Positions 33,211-41,235 of a stretch of 64,000 nucleotides of DNA are shown one piece after another (the first letter of the stretch is position 1; every line of letters begins with the position of its first letter). The translations under genes and the position numbers were made by a program. The stretch is from JAKAGE01 sp964416665 (GTDB lineage Bacteria > Patescibacteriota > Minisyncoccia > UBA6257 > 2-01-FULL-56-20): positions 51,052 to 115,051 of the forward strand of contig CAYQFA010000001.1 in the NCBI GenBank assembly GCA_964416665.1. The letters run 5' to 3'. The notes below the pieces were generated by a model. The model made no database searches. It was not told the DNA's origin and worked only from the letters and a program-made list of their open reading frames with translations.

Positions 33211-34386
33211 ATGAAGCACATATATTTTGATTACGCTGCATCAACGCCGCTTGATATACGCGTAGAGCGGGCCATGCGGCCTTATTTTTTAAAACATTTC
33301 GGTAACCCGGGATCACTGCACTATTTTGGGCAGGAGGCGATCGCTGCGGTTGACGCGTCGCGTGAAAAACTCGCGCGGCTGATCAATGCCGATTTTCGCG
33401 AGGTCGTCTTTACCGGTTCTGCGACGGAGGCCAATAACTTGGCGCTTCGTGGGGCGGTGCGGGCATGGCAGGAACAACACATCGGGGTTCAGCCGCGCGT
33501 GGTTGTCTCCGCGATCGAACACGAATCCGTGCTTGAGACGGTGCGCGATCTGGCGCGCGATGGCGTCGAGGTGGTTTATCTTCCGGTAGACCGCGCCGGA
33601 GTTGTCAGCCTTACGGCGCTTCGTAGCGCGTTCAACGAGCGGACGGTCATCGTCTCCATCATGTATGCCAATAATGAGATCGGCGTGGTTCAGCCGGTGG
33701 TGGAAATCGCCAAGATCATCGCTGAGTTCAAAAAAACCGCGCGTTATCCATTGTTTCATGCCGACGCCGTTCAGGCCTTCCAGTTCTTGAACTGCGACGT
33801 CCGCGTGCTCGGTGTCGATATGATGACGCTCTCGGCGCACAAAATTTACGGCCCCAAAGGGATTGGTCTTCTTTACGCCAAAAACGCGACGGCCGAGCCC
33901 TCCTATATAAGAGGCGAGATCGCGGGCGGCGGTCAAGAGTTCGGTTTGCGTTCGGGAACCGAGAATGTTCCGCTGATCGTGGGGTTCGCCAAGGCGGCGG
34001 AGATTGCGCTTGCGGTGCAGAAAAAAGAAGCGAAGCGCACCCTCATCATTCGCAATTACCTCCTGAAGAACATTAAAAAAATATTTCCCGCAGCCGAGGT
34101 CAACGGGGGAGTCGATGATAACGCCGCCGTCGCGACACTGCCCAACATCCTCAATGTTTATATTCCTGACCATACTGCCGAAGACATGGTGGTGAAGTTG
34201 GATCTGGCGGGCATCGCCGTTTCTGCGGGATCGGCGTGCCGCGCCCGCGCGTTGACGTCGTCACACGTCGTTGAAGCGCTCGGCTATGCAAAAGAGCGGG
34301 CAAAATCCAGCCTACGGTTCAGTCTTGGGCGTCAAACAAAAAAAGAGGAGGTGGTGAAACTTTTTGACCGGCTCGTCGGTATATAA
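33211..34386 (+). CDS. Cysteine desulfurase (NifS/IscS family)
   Basis: 391 residues. The N-terminal YFDYAASTPLD, the PLP lysine K211 in LSAHKIYGPKG and the catalytic Cys343 in SAGSACRAR are all intact. It removes sulfur from cysteine as a persulfide for Fe-S clusters or tRNA thiolation. No IscU, SufU or MnmA lies next to it, so the acceptor is unknown. It starts immediately after the exonuclease stop, so the two genes are cotranscribed. Confidence 0.92.
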   Translation: MKHIYFDYAASTPLDIRVERAMRPYFLKHFGNPGSLHYFGQEAIAAVDASREKLARLINADFREVVFTGSATEANNLALRGAVRAWQEQHIGVQPRVVVSAIEHESVLETVRDLARDGVEVVYLPVDRAGVVSLTALRSAFNERTVIVSIMYANNEIGVVQPVVEIAKIIAEFKKTARYPLFHADAVQAFQFLNCDVRVLGVDMMTLSAHKIYGPKGIGLLYAKNATAEPSYIRGEIAGGGQEFGLRSGTENVPLIVGFAKAAEIALAVQKKEAKRTLIIRNYLLKNIKKIFPAAEVNGGVDDNAAVATLPNILNVYIPDHTAEDMVVKLDLAGIAVSAGSACRARALTSSHVVEALGYAKERAKSSLRFSLGRQTKKEEVVKLFDRLVGI

Positions 34387-34387
34387 T
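34382..34387 (+). promoter_or_regulatory. -10 element (TATAAT) of the HtrA gene
   Basis: TATAAT 16 nt before ATG 34404, leaving a leader of about 10 nt with AAGAGAAG, so this one has a short 5' UTR. Confidence 0.4.
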
Positions 34388-34403
34388 AGTAAGAGAAGTA
34401 CCT

Positions 34404-35693
34404 ATGACGAGAACAAGAAAAGCAACCATCATTGCGATTGTCGTTGTTATTGTGGTGGTTTTTGGTGTCTGGTTGCGCAAGCCACACATCCCCGCCGCAG
34501 TAAGCAATCCTTTTATCACCTTTTGGCATGACATCCGTTCGCCGCTCGTACCAAAGGGAGGTCGGAGTGTTTTATCTAATAATTCGTCGTCCTCCGCCAC
34601 CGTCCTTTACCAACCCGACAATGATTATGAGGCGGCAGTGATCGCCGCAGTACAAAAGGCGTCGCCCGCCGTGGTCTCGATCACCGTTTCCGAGAATGTT
34701 CCCATTATAGAGAACTGCCCCGACAATTCTTTCGACCTTAACGGCCTTGACCCCGAATTCCAGCAACTTTTCGGAGACATTCTTCCGACATCAACGCCCT
34801 GCGACAGTGGAAAAACAGAATTTCAGGAAGTTGGCGGCGGAAGCGGCTTTATCATCTCTCCCAACGGACTGATCCTCACCAACAAACACGTGGTTTCGGA
34901 CACGAATGCGTCCTATTCGGTGCTCACGAACGACGGCAAGACCTACACTGCGAAAGTGCTCGCGCGCGATTCCAATCAGGACCTTGCCATTCTCAAGATC
35001 AATGCGACGGGATTGCCGACCGTGACGCTTGGTGACTCGAACGGCTTGCAGCTCGGCCAGACGGCGATTGCGATCGGCAATGCGCTTGGCCAGTTTTCCA
35101 ACACCGTCTCGGTCGGCGTCGTTTCCGGACTTTCCCGAACGGTCACTGCGGCTGCGCCCGATAGCGATATTCCGGAGACCATCACGGGCGTCATCCAGAC
35201 CGATGCTGCCATCAATCCCGGCAATTCTGGCGGCCCACTGCTCGACCTGCGCGGCGAGGTGATCGGCATCGATACCGCTATCGCTTCCGATGCGCAAGAT
35301 ATCGGCTTTGCCATCCCCATCGATCAGGCGAAATCGGCCATAAGCTCAGTAGAAGCAACAGGGCAGATCCAGGTTCCCTATCTTGGCGTGCGATATGTTC
35401 CGGTGGATGCCGATCTTGCCACAAGCCAGAAGCTGCCGATAGCGTACGGCGCCCTCATCCGCGGCGACGCCGACGGTCCTGCGGTTGAGCCGGGATCACC
35501 GGCGGCAAAAGCCGGCATTCAGACCGGGGACATCATTGAATCGGTGAGCGGGGAGAAGATCGACGCGGATCACGACCTCGGGAACATCATCGACCAATAT
35601 AATGTGAGCAGTACGGTCGTTCTGGTGATCAACCGAAAGGGTAAGGAGATGACCATGCCGGTGGTCTTGGCCAAGCGGCCTGCCGGAATATAG
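34404..35693 (+). CDS. HtrA/DegP-like serine protease with PDZ domain
   Basis: 429 residues. One N-terminal signal anchor (ATIIAIVVVIVVVFGVWL), a linker, then a trypsin-fold protease with H162 (LTNKHVV), D193 (NQDLAIL) and S275 (GNSGGPLL). A single PDZ domain follows (about 320-425, GSPAAKAGIQTGDIIESV). It should act on the outer face of the membrane in surface-protein quality control. Two Cys (about residues 112 and 135) upstream of the catalytic core may form a disulfide, which would fit the DsbA-like protein here. Confidence 0.92.
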   Translation: MTRTRKATIIAIVVVIVVVFGVWLRKPHIPAAVSNPFITFWHDIRSPLVPKGGRSVLSNNSSSSATVLYQPDNDYEAAVIAAVQKASPAVVSITVSENVPIIENCPDNSFDLNGLDPEFQQLFGDILPTSTPCDSGKTEFQEVGGGSGFIISPNGLILTNKHVVSDTNASYSVLTNDGKTYTAKVLARDSNQDLAILKINATGLPTVTLGDSNGLQLGQTAIAIGNALGQFSNTVSVGVVSGLSRTVTAAAPDSDIPETITGVIQTDAAINPGNSGGPLLDLRGEVIGIDTAIASDAQDIGFAIPIDQAKSAISSVEATGQIQVPYLGVRYVPVDADLATSQKLPIAYGALIRGDADGPAVEPGSPAAKAGIQTGDIIESVSGEKIDADHDLGNIIDQYNVSSTVVLVINRKGKEMTMPVVLAKRPAGI

Positions 35694-35725
35694 CGGGGTG
35701 GGTGATTAGCAATCTAGTGCTTCGA

Positions 35726-35754
35726 TTGACAATGGGGTGCGACGAACCTATAAT
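35726..35754 (+). promoter_or_regulatory. Consensus promoter TTGACA-17-TATAAT, leaderless, for the ClpB-type gene
   Basis: TTGACA 35726-35731, exactly 17 nt, TATAAT 35749-35754, then 6 nt to ATG 35761. Both hexamers are perfect sigma-70 consensus, and the expected start is the A of the ATG or within 1-2 nt. It is the clearest example of the pattern in the window. Confidence 0.75.
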
Positions 35755-35760
35755 AACCTT

Positions 35761-38412
35761 ATGCCAAACTTTCACCGTTTTACTATAAAAGCACAGGAAG
35801 CGTTGCAGAATGCGCAAGAGATCGCGGCAAAAAAGAACCACGGCGAGCTGAAATCGCTTCATCTTCTGGCGGCGCTTTTGGAAGACGAGCAGTCGCTGGT
35901 CATTCCGGTGCTTGAGCGCTCCGGAGTCGACCTTTCCAAACTCGATGAGCAAATAGAGGTGGAGCTCGACCGCATTCCTCCCATTCTTGCCAATTCTTCC
36001 GTCGGCCAATTGTATCTTTCTCAGGAGTTGATGAAAGTGCTTGATCAGGCGGCAAAAATTGCCGCCCAGCAGAAAGACGAATTCGTTTCGTGCGAGCACC
36101 TTCTTTTGGCGTTGCTCGACGTCCAGGGTCCGACGAAATCTCTTTTGGAAAAATTCGGCGCAAAGCGCGAGCAGGCGTTTCGTGTTCTGGCCCAACTCCG
36201 CGGTTCGGTGCGTGTCACGGACGAGACGCCGGAGAGCAAGTTCCAGGTGCTTGAAAAATATGCGATCAACCTGAGCGATAAAGCGAAGGCCGGCCAGCTT
36301 GACCCGGTGATCGGCCGCGAGGAGGAACTGCGGCGGCTTATGCAGGTGCTTTCGCGCCGCACGAAGAACAATCCGTGCCTCATTGGTGAGCCGGGCGTCG
36401 GCAAGACCGCCATCGTGGAAGGCCTGGCCCAGCGTATCGCTTCCGGCGATGTTCCGGAGCTTTTGAAAGGTAAACAGGTTTTGATGCTCGATTTGGGATC
36501 TCTTATCGCCGGAACGAAGTTCCGTGGCGAGTTCGAGGACCGTTTAAAGGCTTTTGTAAAAGAAGTGAAGAACGCTGCCGGACAGATCATCTTGTTTATA
36601 GATGAAATTCACACCATCGTTGGTGCCGGCGCCGCTGAAGGTGCGATCGATGCCTCGAACTTATTGAAGCCCGCGCTCGCGCGTGGCGAATTGCATGCCA
36701 TCGGCGCAACCACCATTCGTGAATATCAGAAATATATAGAGAAGGATCCCGCGCTTGAGCGGCGCTTCCAGCCGATCACCGTCGAAGAGCCTTCTATTGA
36801 GGACTCCATCGCCATTTTGCGTGGTCTTAAGGAAAAATATGAGATCCATCACGGCATGCGCATCAGCGACGAGGCGATCATCGAGGCGGTCAATCTTTCT
36901 GCGCGGTATATCACCGATCGCTTTTTGCCCGATAAAGCCGTTGACCTCATAGACGAGGCCGCTGCTGCACGAAGATTGGAATCGGAAAGTTTGCCGAAGG
37001 AGATCGACAGGATTCGTCGTGAGATAACGCGGTTGGAGGTGGAGAAACAATCGCTTTCAAAGGAAGGGCAAAAAAGCGTTGCGCGCTTGAAGGAGATCGA
37101 TGGCCACCTTGCGAAGCTGAAAGAGGAAAACGACGAGCTTTCAAGTAAATGGCATTCGGAGAAAATAAAATTCGAGACCCTGCATCAGCTTCGCCAGAAA
37201 GTTGATAATTTGAAGCGCGAGGCGGAAGTTGCCGAGCGCGAGGCGAACCTTGAGCGCGTGGCAGAGATCATTTACGGCGAGTTGCCTGCGGCGGAAAAGG
37301 ATTTCCAGATATTTGAAAAGAAAAACTTCGGCGCTACCGCCACCAAGCGGGCCCGGGCCGGTGGTAAAGTTCCGGATGATCGCTTCCTTAAGGAGGCGGT
37401 GGACAAGGAGGATGTTGCGGCGGTGGTCGCCGTGTGGACTGGCATCCCACTGAAGCGGATGCTTGAGACGGACACTGAAAAGCTTATTCACATCGAGGAG
37501 GTGTTGCACGAACGGGTGGTCGGACAGGAAGAGGGGATCGGCGCCGTTGCGTCCGCACTCCGCCGTGCACGGGCAGGGCTTTCTGACGCCAATCGTCCCA
37601 TTGGATCGTTCATGTTCCTCGGTCCTACGGGCGTTGGTAAGACCGAGCTTGCCCGCGCCCTCGCGGAATTGATGTTCAACGACGAAAAGGCCCTTATTCG
37701 CGTGGACATGTCCGAATATATGGAACGTCACGCGGTCAGTCGCCTTGTCGGTTCGCCGCCTGGCTATGTGGGACACGAGGAAGGCGGCCAGCTTACCGAA
37801 ATGATCAGGCATCGTCCTTATAGCGTCATTCTTTTTGATGAGATCGAGAAGGCCCATCCCGAAGTATTCAATTTACTTTTGCAGGTGCTTGATAACGGCC
37901 GCCTCACCGACAGCAAGGGCAAAACGGTGAACTTCAAGAATTCCATCATCATTATGACCTCGAACGTCGGCAGCGAATATTTGAAGGCGATGTCCCGCAT
38001 CGGATTCAGCACTGACGGCGGTGATGCTTCCCATCAGGAGAGCGATTATCGGGAGAAGGTCATGGAAGCGCTCAAATCGGGTTTCCGGCCGGAGTTTTTG
38101 AACCGCATCGACGAGATCGTTATATTCAGACCCCTTCGCAAGGCGGACATTGAGAAGATCGTGGATATCCAGATCAAGCTTATCGAAAGCCGCCTTGCCG
38201 AGCGGAATATCAAGCTTGCCATCGAACCCGCCGCCCGTGCTTATCTCTCCAAAGAGGGATTCAGCGCCGAATTCGGTGCCCGACCCTTGAAGCGTCTCAT
38301 CCAGAAGGTTATCCTTGATAGGTTGGCGGACAAGATCATTCGTGGGGAATTCAAAGACGGGGGGAGGGTGAAGGTGAATTTCAAAGCGAATGCGCTTACG
38401 TTCACGCCGTAA
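35761..38412 (+). CDS. clpB: ClpB-type AAA+ disaggregase with a ClpC-like IGF loop
   Basis: 883 residues. An N-domain with two Clp repeats (about 1-150), AAA-1 with Walker A GEPGVGKTA (about 208-216) and ILFIDEIHT, a long coiled M-domain (about 410-530, the ClpB length), AAA-2 with Walker A GPTGVGKTE (about 620) and RPEFLNRIDEIVIF, and a C-terminal domain. Unlike ClpB, it has an insert at residues 741-762 with I747-G748-F749, the place where ClpA/ClpC carry the ClpP-binding IGF/VGF loop. It may therefore feed ClpP. No ClpP gene is in the window. Confidence 0.9.
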   Translation: MPNFHRFTIKAQEALQNAQEIAAKKNHGELKSLHLLAALLEDEQSLVIPVLERSGVDLSKLDEQIEVELDRIPPILANSSVGQLYLSQELMKVLDQAAKIAAQQKDEFVSCEHLLLALLDVQGPTKSLLEKFGAKREQAFRVLAQLRGSVRVTDETPESKFQVLEKYAINLSDKAKAGQLDPVIGREEELRRLMQVLSRRTKNNPCLIGEPGVGKTAIVEGLAQRIASGDVPELLKGKQVLMLDLGSLIAGTKFRGEFEDRLKAFVKEVKNAAGQIILFIDEIHTIVGAGAAEGAIDASNLLKPALARGELHAIGATTIREYQKYIEKDPALERRFQPITVEEPSIEDSIAILRGLKEKYEIHHGMRISDEAIIEAVNLSARYITDRFLPDKAVDLIDEAAAARRLESESLPKEIDRIRREITRLEVEKQSLSKEGQKSVARLKEIDGHLAKLKEENDELSSKWHSEKIKFETLHQLRQKVDNLKREAEVAEREANLERVAEIIYGELPAAEKDFQIFEKKNFGATATKRARAGGKVPDDRFLKEAVDKEDVAAVVAVWTGIPLKRMLETDTEKLIHIEEVLHERVVGQEEGIGAVASALRRARAGLSDANRPIGSFMFLGPTGVGKTELARALAELMFNDEKALIRVDMSEYMERHAVSRLVGSPPGYVGHEEGGQLTEMIRHRPYSVILFDEIEKAHPEVFNLLLQVLDNGRLTDSKGKTVNFKNSIIIMTSNVGSEYLKAMSRIGFSTDGGDASHQESDYREKVMEALKSGFRPEFLNRIDEIVIFRPLRKADIEKIVDIQIKLIESRLAERNIKLAIEPAARAYLSKEGFSAEFGARPLKRLIQKVILDRLADKIIRGEFKDGGRVKVNFKANALTFTP

Positions 38413-38415
38413 ATA

Positions 38416-39159
38416 ATGCCACTGCGCAAACTGCGGGCGCTAAAATCCAAGGCGATCTCCATGCGCGGCTCCCTTATAAGGGCCGGCGTCTTTGCGGTCG
38501 CCTGGATGATCCTCCCGTGGTGGCTGTTCATCCCCGTTGCGCTCTACCTCTATTTCGTCCCCTTATCCCAGGCAAAGATCGCGGTCGCGCCATTTATTAC
38601 CCTCTTAGCGCTTTGTTTTGTTCAGCCGACAGGATGGTGTGCCGCCGTCATCTTCGGCGTCATCTTTTTATATGTTCTCCTCATCAAAGACCTCTATATC
38701 ATTAACAGGAAGTCCGCTTATGAGATGCTCTCGCTTATCCTTATGTTCCTTCTCGTGAGGATTTTTTATCTTGATATGGCTGGGCAGGCCGGAGTCTTTT
38801 CCATTTTGTGCGCGTTTGTTGTTGCGGCGCTGTTCGCAAGCCTCGTCAGTGGCTTTGTAAGCCATTTTTCTCCCGACGCCGGGGCGCCGGTAGCGGATGC
38901 GACCACGCAAAAACCCCTTCGGCGCACCACAACGCTCATTGCCCTTCTTCTCTTCTTCCAATTTCTTATCGTAGGACTTTTCCTTCCGCTGGATTTCATT
39001 TATCAATCGGTGGTCGTCTTTCTGATCGGTACGCTCATCATCGAGTTCTTCCCGTATTACCTTTTCGGAACCTTTTCGCGTACCAAGCTGCTTACCACCT
39101 CAAGCGTCGTATTCACTTTGCTTGTGCTGGTACTTGGCTCAGCTCGCTGGGGATTGTAG
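38416..39159 (+). CDS. Polytopic membrane protein, unknown
   Basis: 247 residues starting 3 nt after clpB. About seven hydrophobic segments and a basic N-terminus (MPLRKLRALKSKAISMRGSL). A cytoplasmic-type hydrophilic loop sits near residues 155-175. I do not recognise the family. The stop codon TAG is also the first half of the TAGAAT -10 of galU. Confidence 0.6.
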   Translation: MPLRKLRALKSKAISMRGSLIRAGVFAVAWMILPWWLFIPVALYLYFVPLSQAKIAVAPFITLLALCFVQPTGWCAAVIFGVIFLYVLLIKDLYIINRKSAYEMLSLILMFLLVRIFYLDMAGQAGVFSILCAFVVAALFASLVSGFVSHFSPDAGAPVADATTQKPLRRTTTLIALLLFFQFLIVGLFLPLDFIYQSVVVFLIGTLIIEFFPYYLFGTFSRTKLLTTSSVVFTLLVLVLGSARWGL

Positions 39160-39162
39160 AAT
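39157..39162 (+). promoter_or_regulatory. -10 element (TAGAAT) of galU, overlapping the upstream stop codon
   Basis: TAGAAT with 6 nt to ATG 39169. The TAG is the stop of the membrane-protein gene. Confidence 0.45.
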
Positions 39163-39168
39163 AGAGAT

Positions 39169-39975
39169 ATGAAAAAAATCACCAAATTGGTACTGCCCAT
39201 TGCCGGGCTCGGCAAACGCCTGCTTCCTCTTACTGCGATAACTCCAAAGAATCTCATTCCCGTGAATGGCAAACCCATTTTGGAGTATGTCCTTGAAGAG
39301 GCGGTTGCGAGCAAGATAAAAGAGGTGATACTTATCATCAATCCCAAACACCTTAAGGATTTCAAGGCGTATCTTGCAAAGAACAAGAAGCGGTTTCCCA
39401 CGCTTACGTTCCATATCCGCATCCAGGAAACGCCGGGCGGAAATGGCCATGCGATCGCTCAGGCTTATGATCTCGTGAAAGGCGAGCCTTTCGCGGTACG
39501 TTTCTGTGATGATGTGCTTTCGGGCGAGCCGGCTGCACTTCCGGCGCTCCTTGAGATCTTCAAAAAATATCAGGCGTCGGTGGTGCTTCTGGAAGCGGTT
39601 CCCAAGGCTGATGTCTCGCGGTTCGGGGTCGTTGGGTTTGAAAAGGGGAAGGCGGCAACGGCCTCCTTCGCTGGCGGGACCATTTATAAAATAAACAAGA
39701 TAATTGAAAAGCCAAAAACGAAAGACGCACCTTCGAATTTGATCATCGTCGGCGGTTATGTGCTTACCCCGGACATACTCCGCAATCTAAAAATGGTTGC
39801 CGATACTTTGCCGGTCGTTGCCGACGATGCGTTGCCGCTCGCGGTGGCGCTGCAGATCGAATTGATCGTTAAGGGCAGAATTTATGGCTGGGAATTTCCC
39901 GGCAAGCGCCTTGATTGCGGCACGTTGGAAAAGTTGCAGCAAACGGAAGAATACCTGAGAAACAACAAGCAGTAA
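39169..39975 (+). CDS. galU: UTP-glucose-1-phosphate uridylyltransferase (GalU-like)
   Basis: 268 residues. LVLPIAGLGKRLLPLTAITPKNLIPV is the nucleotidyltransferase signature with the GalU-type TPKxLIPV; IQETPGGNGHAI and FCDDVLSG (metal Asp) follow. It makes UDP-glucose for the glycan locus from the product of the phosphohexomutase. The last codons and stop lie in the left arm of a 39-bp inverted repeat. Four TTGCCG hexamers fall near its end (39797-39837). Confidence 0.88.
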   Translation: MKKITKLVLPIAGLGKRLLPLTAITPKNLIPVNGKPILEYVLEEAVASKIKEVILIINPKHLKDFKAYLAKNKKRFPTLTFHIRIQETPGGNGHAIAQAYDLVKGEPFAVRFCDDVLSGEPAALPALLEIFKKYQASVVLLEAVPKADVSRFGVVGFEKGKAATASFAGGTIYKINKIIEKPKTKDAPSNLIIVGGYVLTPDILRNLKMVADTLPVVADDALPLAVALQIELIVKGRIYGWEFPGKRLDCGTLEKLQQTEEYLRNNKQ

Positions 39976-40062
39976 TCCGGCAAAACAAAACAGTCCCTTT
40001 CCGGCTCGTGATGAGAATAATTCGCCGGAAAGGGACTGTTTTGTTTTGCCGGATTACTGCTT
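39967..40062. repeat. 39-bp perfect hairpin at the galU 3' end
   Basis: Arms 39967-40005 and 40024-40062 are perfect reverse complements and include the galU stop. Loop 40006-40023 (18 nt) is the exact reverse complement of the loop in the next hairpin. The arms contain AATCCGGCAA and its complement. A T-rich tract follows. Confidence 0.85.
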
Positions 40063-40119
40063 TATTTTCTTTAGGTTCTTCCGTTTGCTGCAACTTTATC
40101 TTTCCGGCAAAGCCATACG

Positions 40120-40209
40120 GCAATTGCAGGATAGCAAGGAGAATGGCTTTCCGGCGAATTATTCTCATCACGAGCCGGAAAGCCATTCTCCTTGCTATCC
40201 TGCAATTGC
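40120..40209. repeat. 36-bp perfect hairpin upstream of the HTH regulator
   Basis: Arms 40120-40155 and 40174-40209 are perfect. The inner 9 bp (CTTTCCGGC/GCCGGAAAG) equal those of the preceding hairpin, but the 18-nt loop 40156-40173 is in inverted orientation. It ends 6 nt before the -10 of the regulator gene. Confidence 0.85.
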
Positions 40210-40214
40210 TATGG

Positions 40215-40220
40215 TATAAT
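40215..40220 (+). promoter_or_regulatory. -10 element (TATAAT) overlapped by CCGGCAA
   Basis: TATAAT, then CCGGCA and ATG 40227. The AATCCGGCAA site spans the end of the -10 and the start codon. Confidence 0.55.
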
Positions 40221-40226
40221 CCGGCA

Positions 40227-40892
40227 ATGCTAGAGAACGGCAAGGATCGCTTTATTTTTACGAAATCTTATGAGATTGCTTACGCCTTGTTTCGTATGGC
40301 AGGGCAAATTGAAGAAAAGGATTTTTCCGAAAGGCTGAGGGTGCTTGGGGGATCGTTGCTTCAGGCTTCGGCAGGGCAGGATTACGTCGAGGCGAGCAAA
40401 TCATTGCAAATGATCGAGTGTCTGGCAAAGTTCGCGGGAGATGTGAACATAATTAGCTCGGCGAACTCTAATATCTTCCTTGGGGAGATATACACACTCG
40501 ATGCGGCAATTATAGAGTACCGCAATGCGGCAAATAACGACCGGCTGAACTTGTCGGATATCTTTTCCAAAACCGAACCGGAAGTGACCCCTCCGCCGGT
40601 GGTTTATGATAATCCGGCAAACAATAATCCGGCAATGGAAATTGCCGCAAGCGAGATGCCGGTAGCCGATAGTGCGGCAAATAATATGAAAGCGGAAATG
40701 CGGCAATCTACCATCGTGGAAAGAATCCGGCAATCCGGCAATTGCCGCTTGAAGGATATCAGGGAACTTTTGCCGGATACCAGCGAGCGGACCATCCGAT
40801 ATGACCTTCAATCCCTTCTCGAGAAGAACCTTATCGAGCGGGTAGGGGATGGAGGGCCGTCGGTGTTTTATCGGTTGCGGGAGTTGGCATAG
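40227..40892 (+). CDS. Winged-helix (DeoR-like) regulator, CGGCAA-rich gene
   Basis: 221 residues from ATG 40227. The N-terminal part (about 1-110) is helical (FTKSYEIAYALFRMAG..., then SLQMIECLAKFAG). A Pro/Asn/Ala-rich linker (about 115-155) follows, then a C-terminal winged helix with IRELLPDTSERTIRYDLQSLL and the wing VGDGGPSVFYRLRE. The gene contains 13 copies of CGGCAA/TTGCCG read in several frames (NPA, RQS, AAN), which points to selection on the DNA. Autoregulation through the copies over its promoter is plausible. The longer frame back to 39915 runs through the hairpins and is rejected. Confidence 0.75.
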   Translation: MLENGKDRFIFTKSYEIAYALFRMAGQIEEKDFSERLRVLGGSLLQASAGQDYVEASKSLQMIECLAKFAGDVNIISSANSNIFLGEIYTLDAAIIEYRNAANNDRLNLSDIFSKTEPEVTPPPVVYDNPANNNPAMEIAASEMPVADSAANNMKAEMRQSTIVERIRQSGNCRLKDIRELLPDTSERTIRYDLQSLLEKNLIERVGDGGPSVFYRLRELA

Positions 40893-40934
40893 GGGCAGTT
40901 TCGGCGGTAACTTTTTATTTTCCGCCGCGTTGTA

Positions 40935-40940
40935 TATAAT
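40935..40940 (+). promoter_or_regulatory. -10 element (TATAAT) of the structured RNA candidate
   Basis: TATAAT preceded by TA. The predicted start is near 40947. Confidence 0.5.
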
Positions 40941-40946
40941 GATTCA

Positions 40947-41054
40947 AGGTTCGGTGTGAGGCTGAACCGCCAGTGTTTTCCATTGATCGCAACCGCCTGT
41001 TTTTCGTAGTGGTATTGCGCTCATAATTCAGCCTCGCCCAAAAGCGAGTTTTTT
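40947..41054 (+). ncRNA. Candidate structured RNA upstream of the S-layer gene
   Basis: About 108 nt between TATAAT and an intrinsic terminator. GAGGCTGAA (40958-40966) pairs with TTCAGCCTC (41027-41035). Inside, CGCAA pairs with TTGCG and ACCGC with GTGGT. The 5' GGTTC (40948-40952) can instead pair with GAACC (40964-40968), and the terminator stem shares CTC with the long stem, so at least two exclusive folds exist, as in attenuators. I do not recognise it as tmRNA, SRP RNA, RNase P or a known riboswitch. No ORF fits. Confidence 0.5.
41033..41054 (+). terminator. Intrinsic terminator of the structured RNA
   Basis: CTCGC (41033-41037), loop CCAAAA, GCGAG (41044-41048), then six Ts. The remaining stretch 41055-41235 before the S-layer ORF shows a long AT-rich leader and no other clear feature. 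Confidence 0.7.
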
Positions 41055-41235
41055 CTTTATTTAGCTATAACCCCGTTTTCTGCGCACTCTCCGTTTGCAA
41101 CCCTCACTTGCGAATTGAGCGATGCGCCGGCAACGGCGCCCAGAATAAAATTGGTATACGGAAAGGTCGACGGCTAAAGAATTCGGAAAAGAATTCTTAG
41201 GTCGATAACTTAAAAAAATCGAAATAAAAATTAAA

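Noticed and set aside
39915..40226. Extension of the HTH regulator frame to 325 residues
   Set aside because: The extra part lies in the end of galU and two perfect hairpins. The -10 at 40215 and ATG 40227 define the start.
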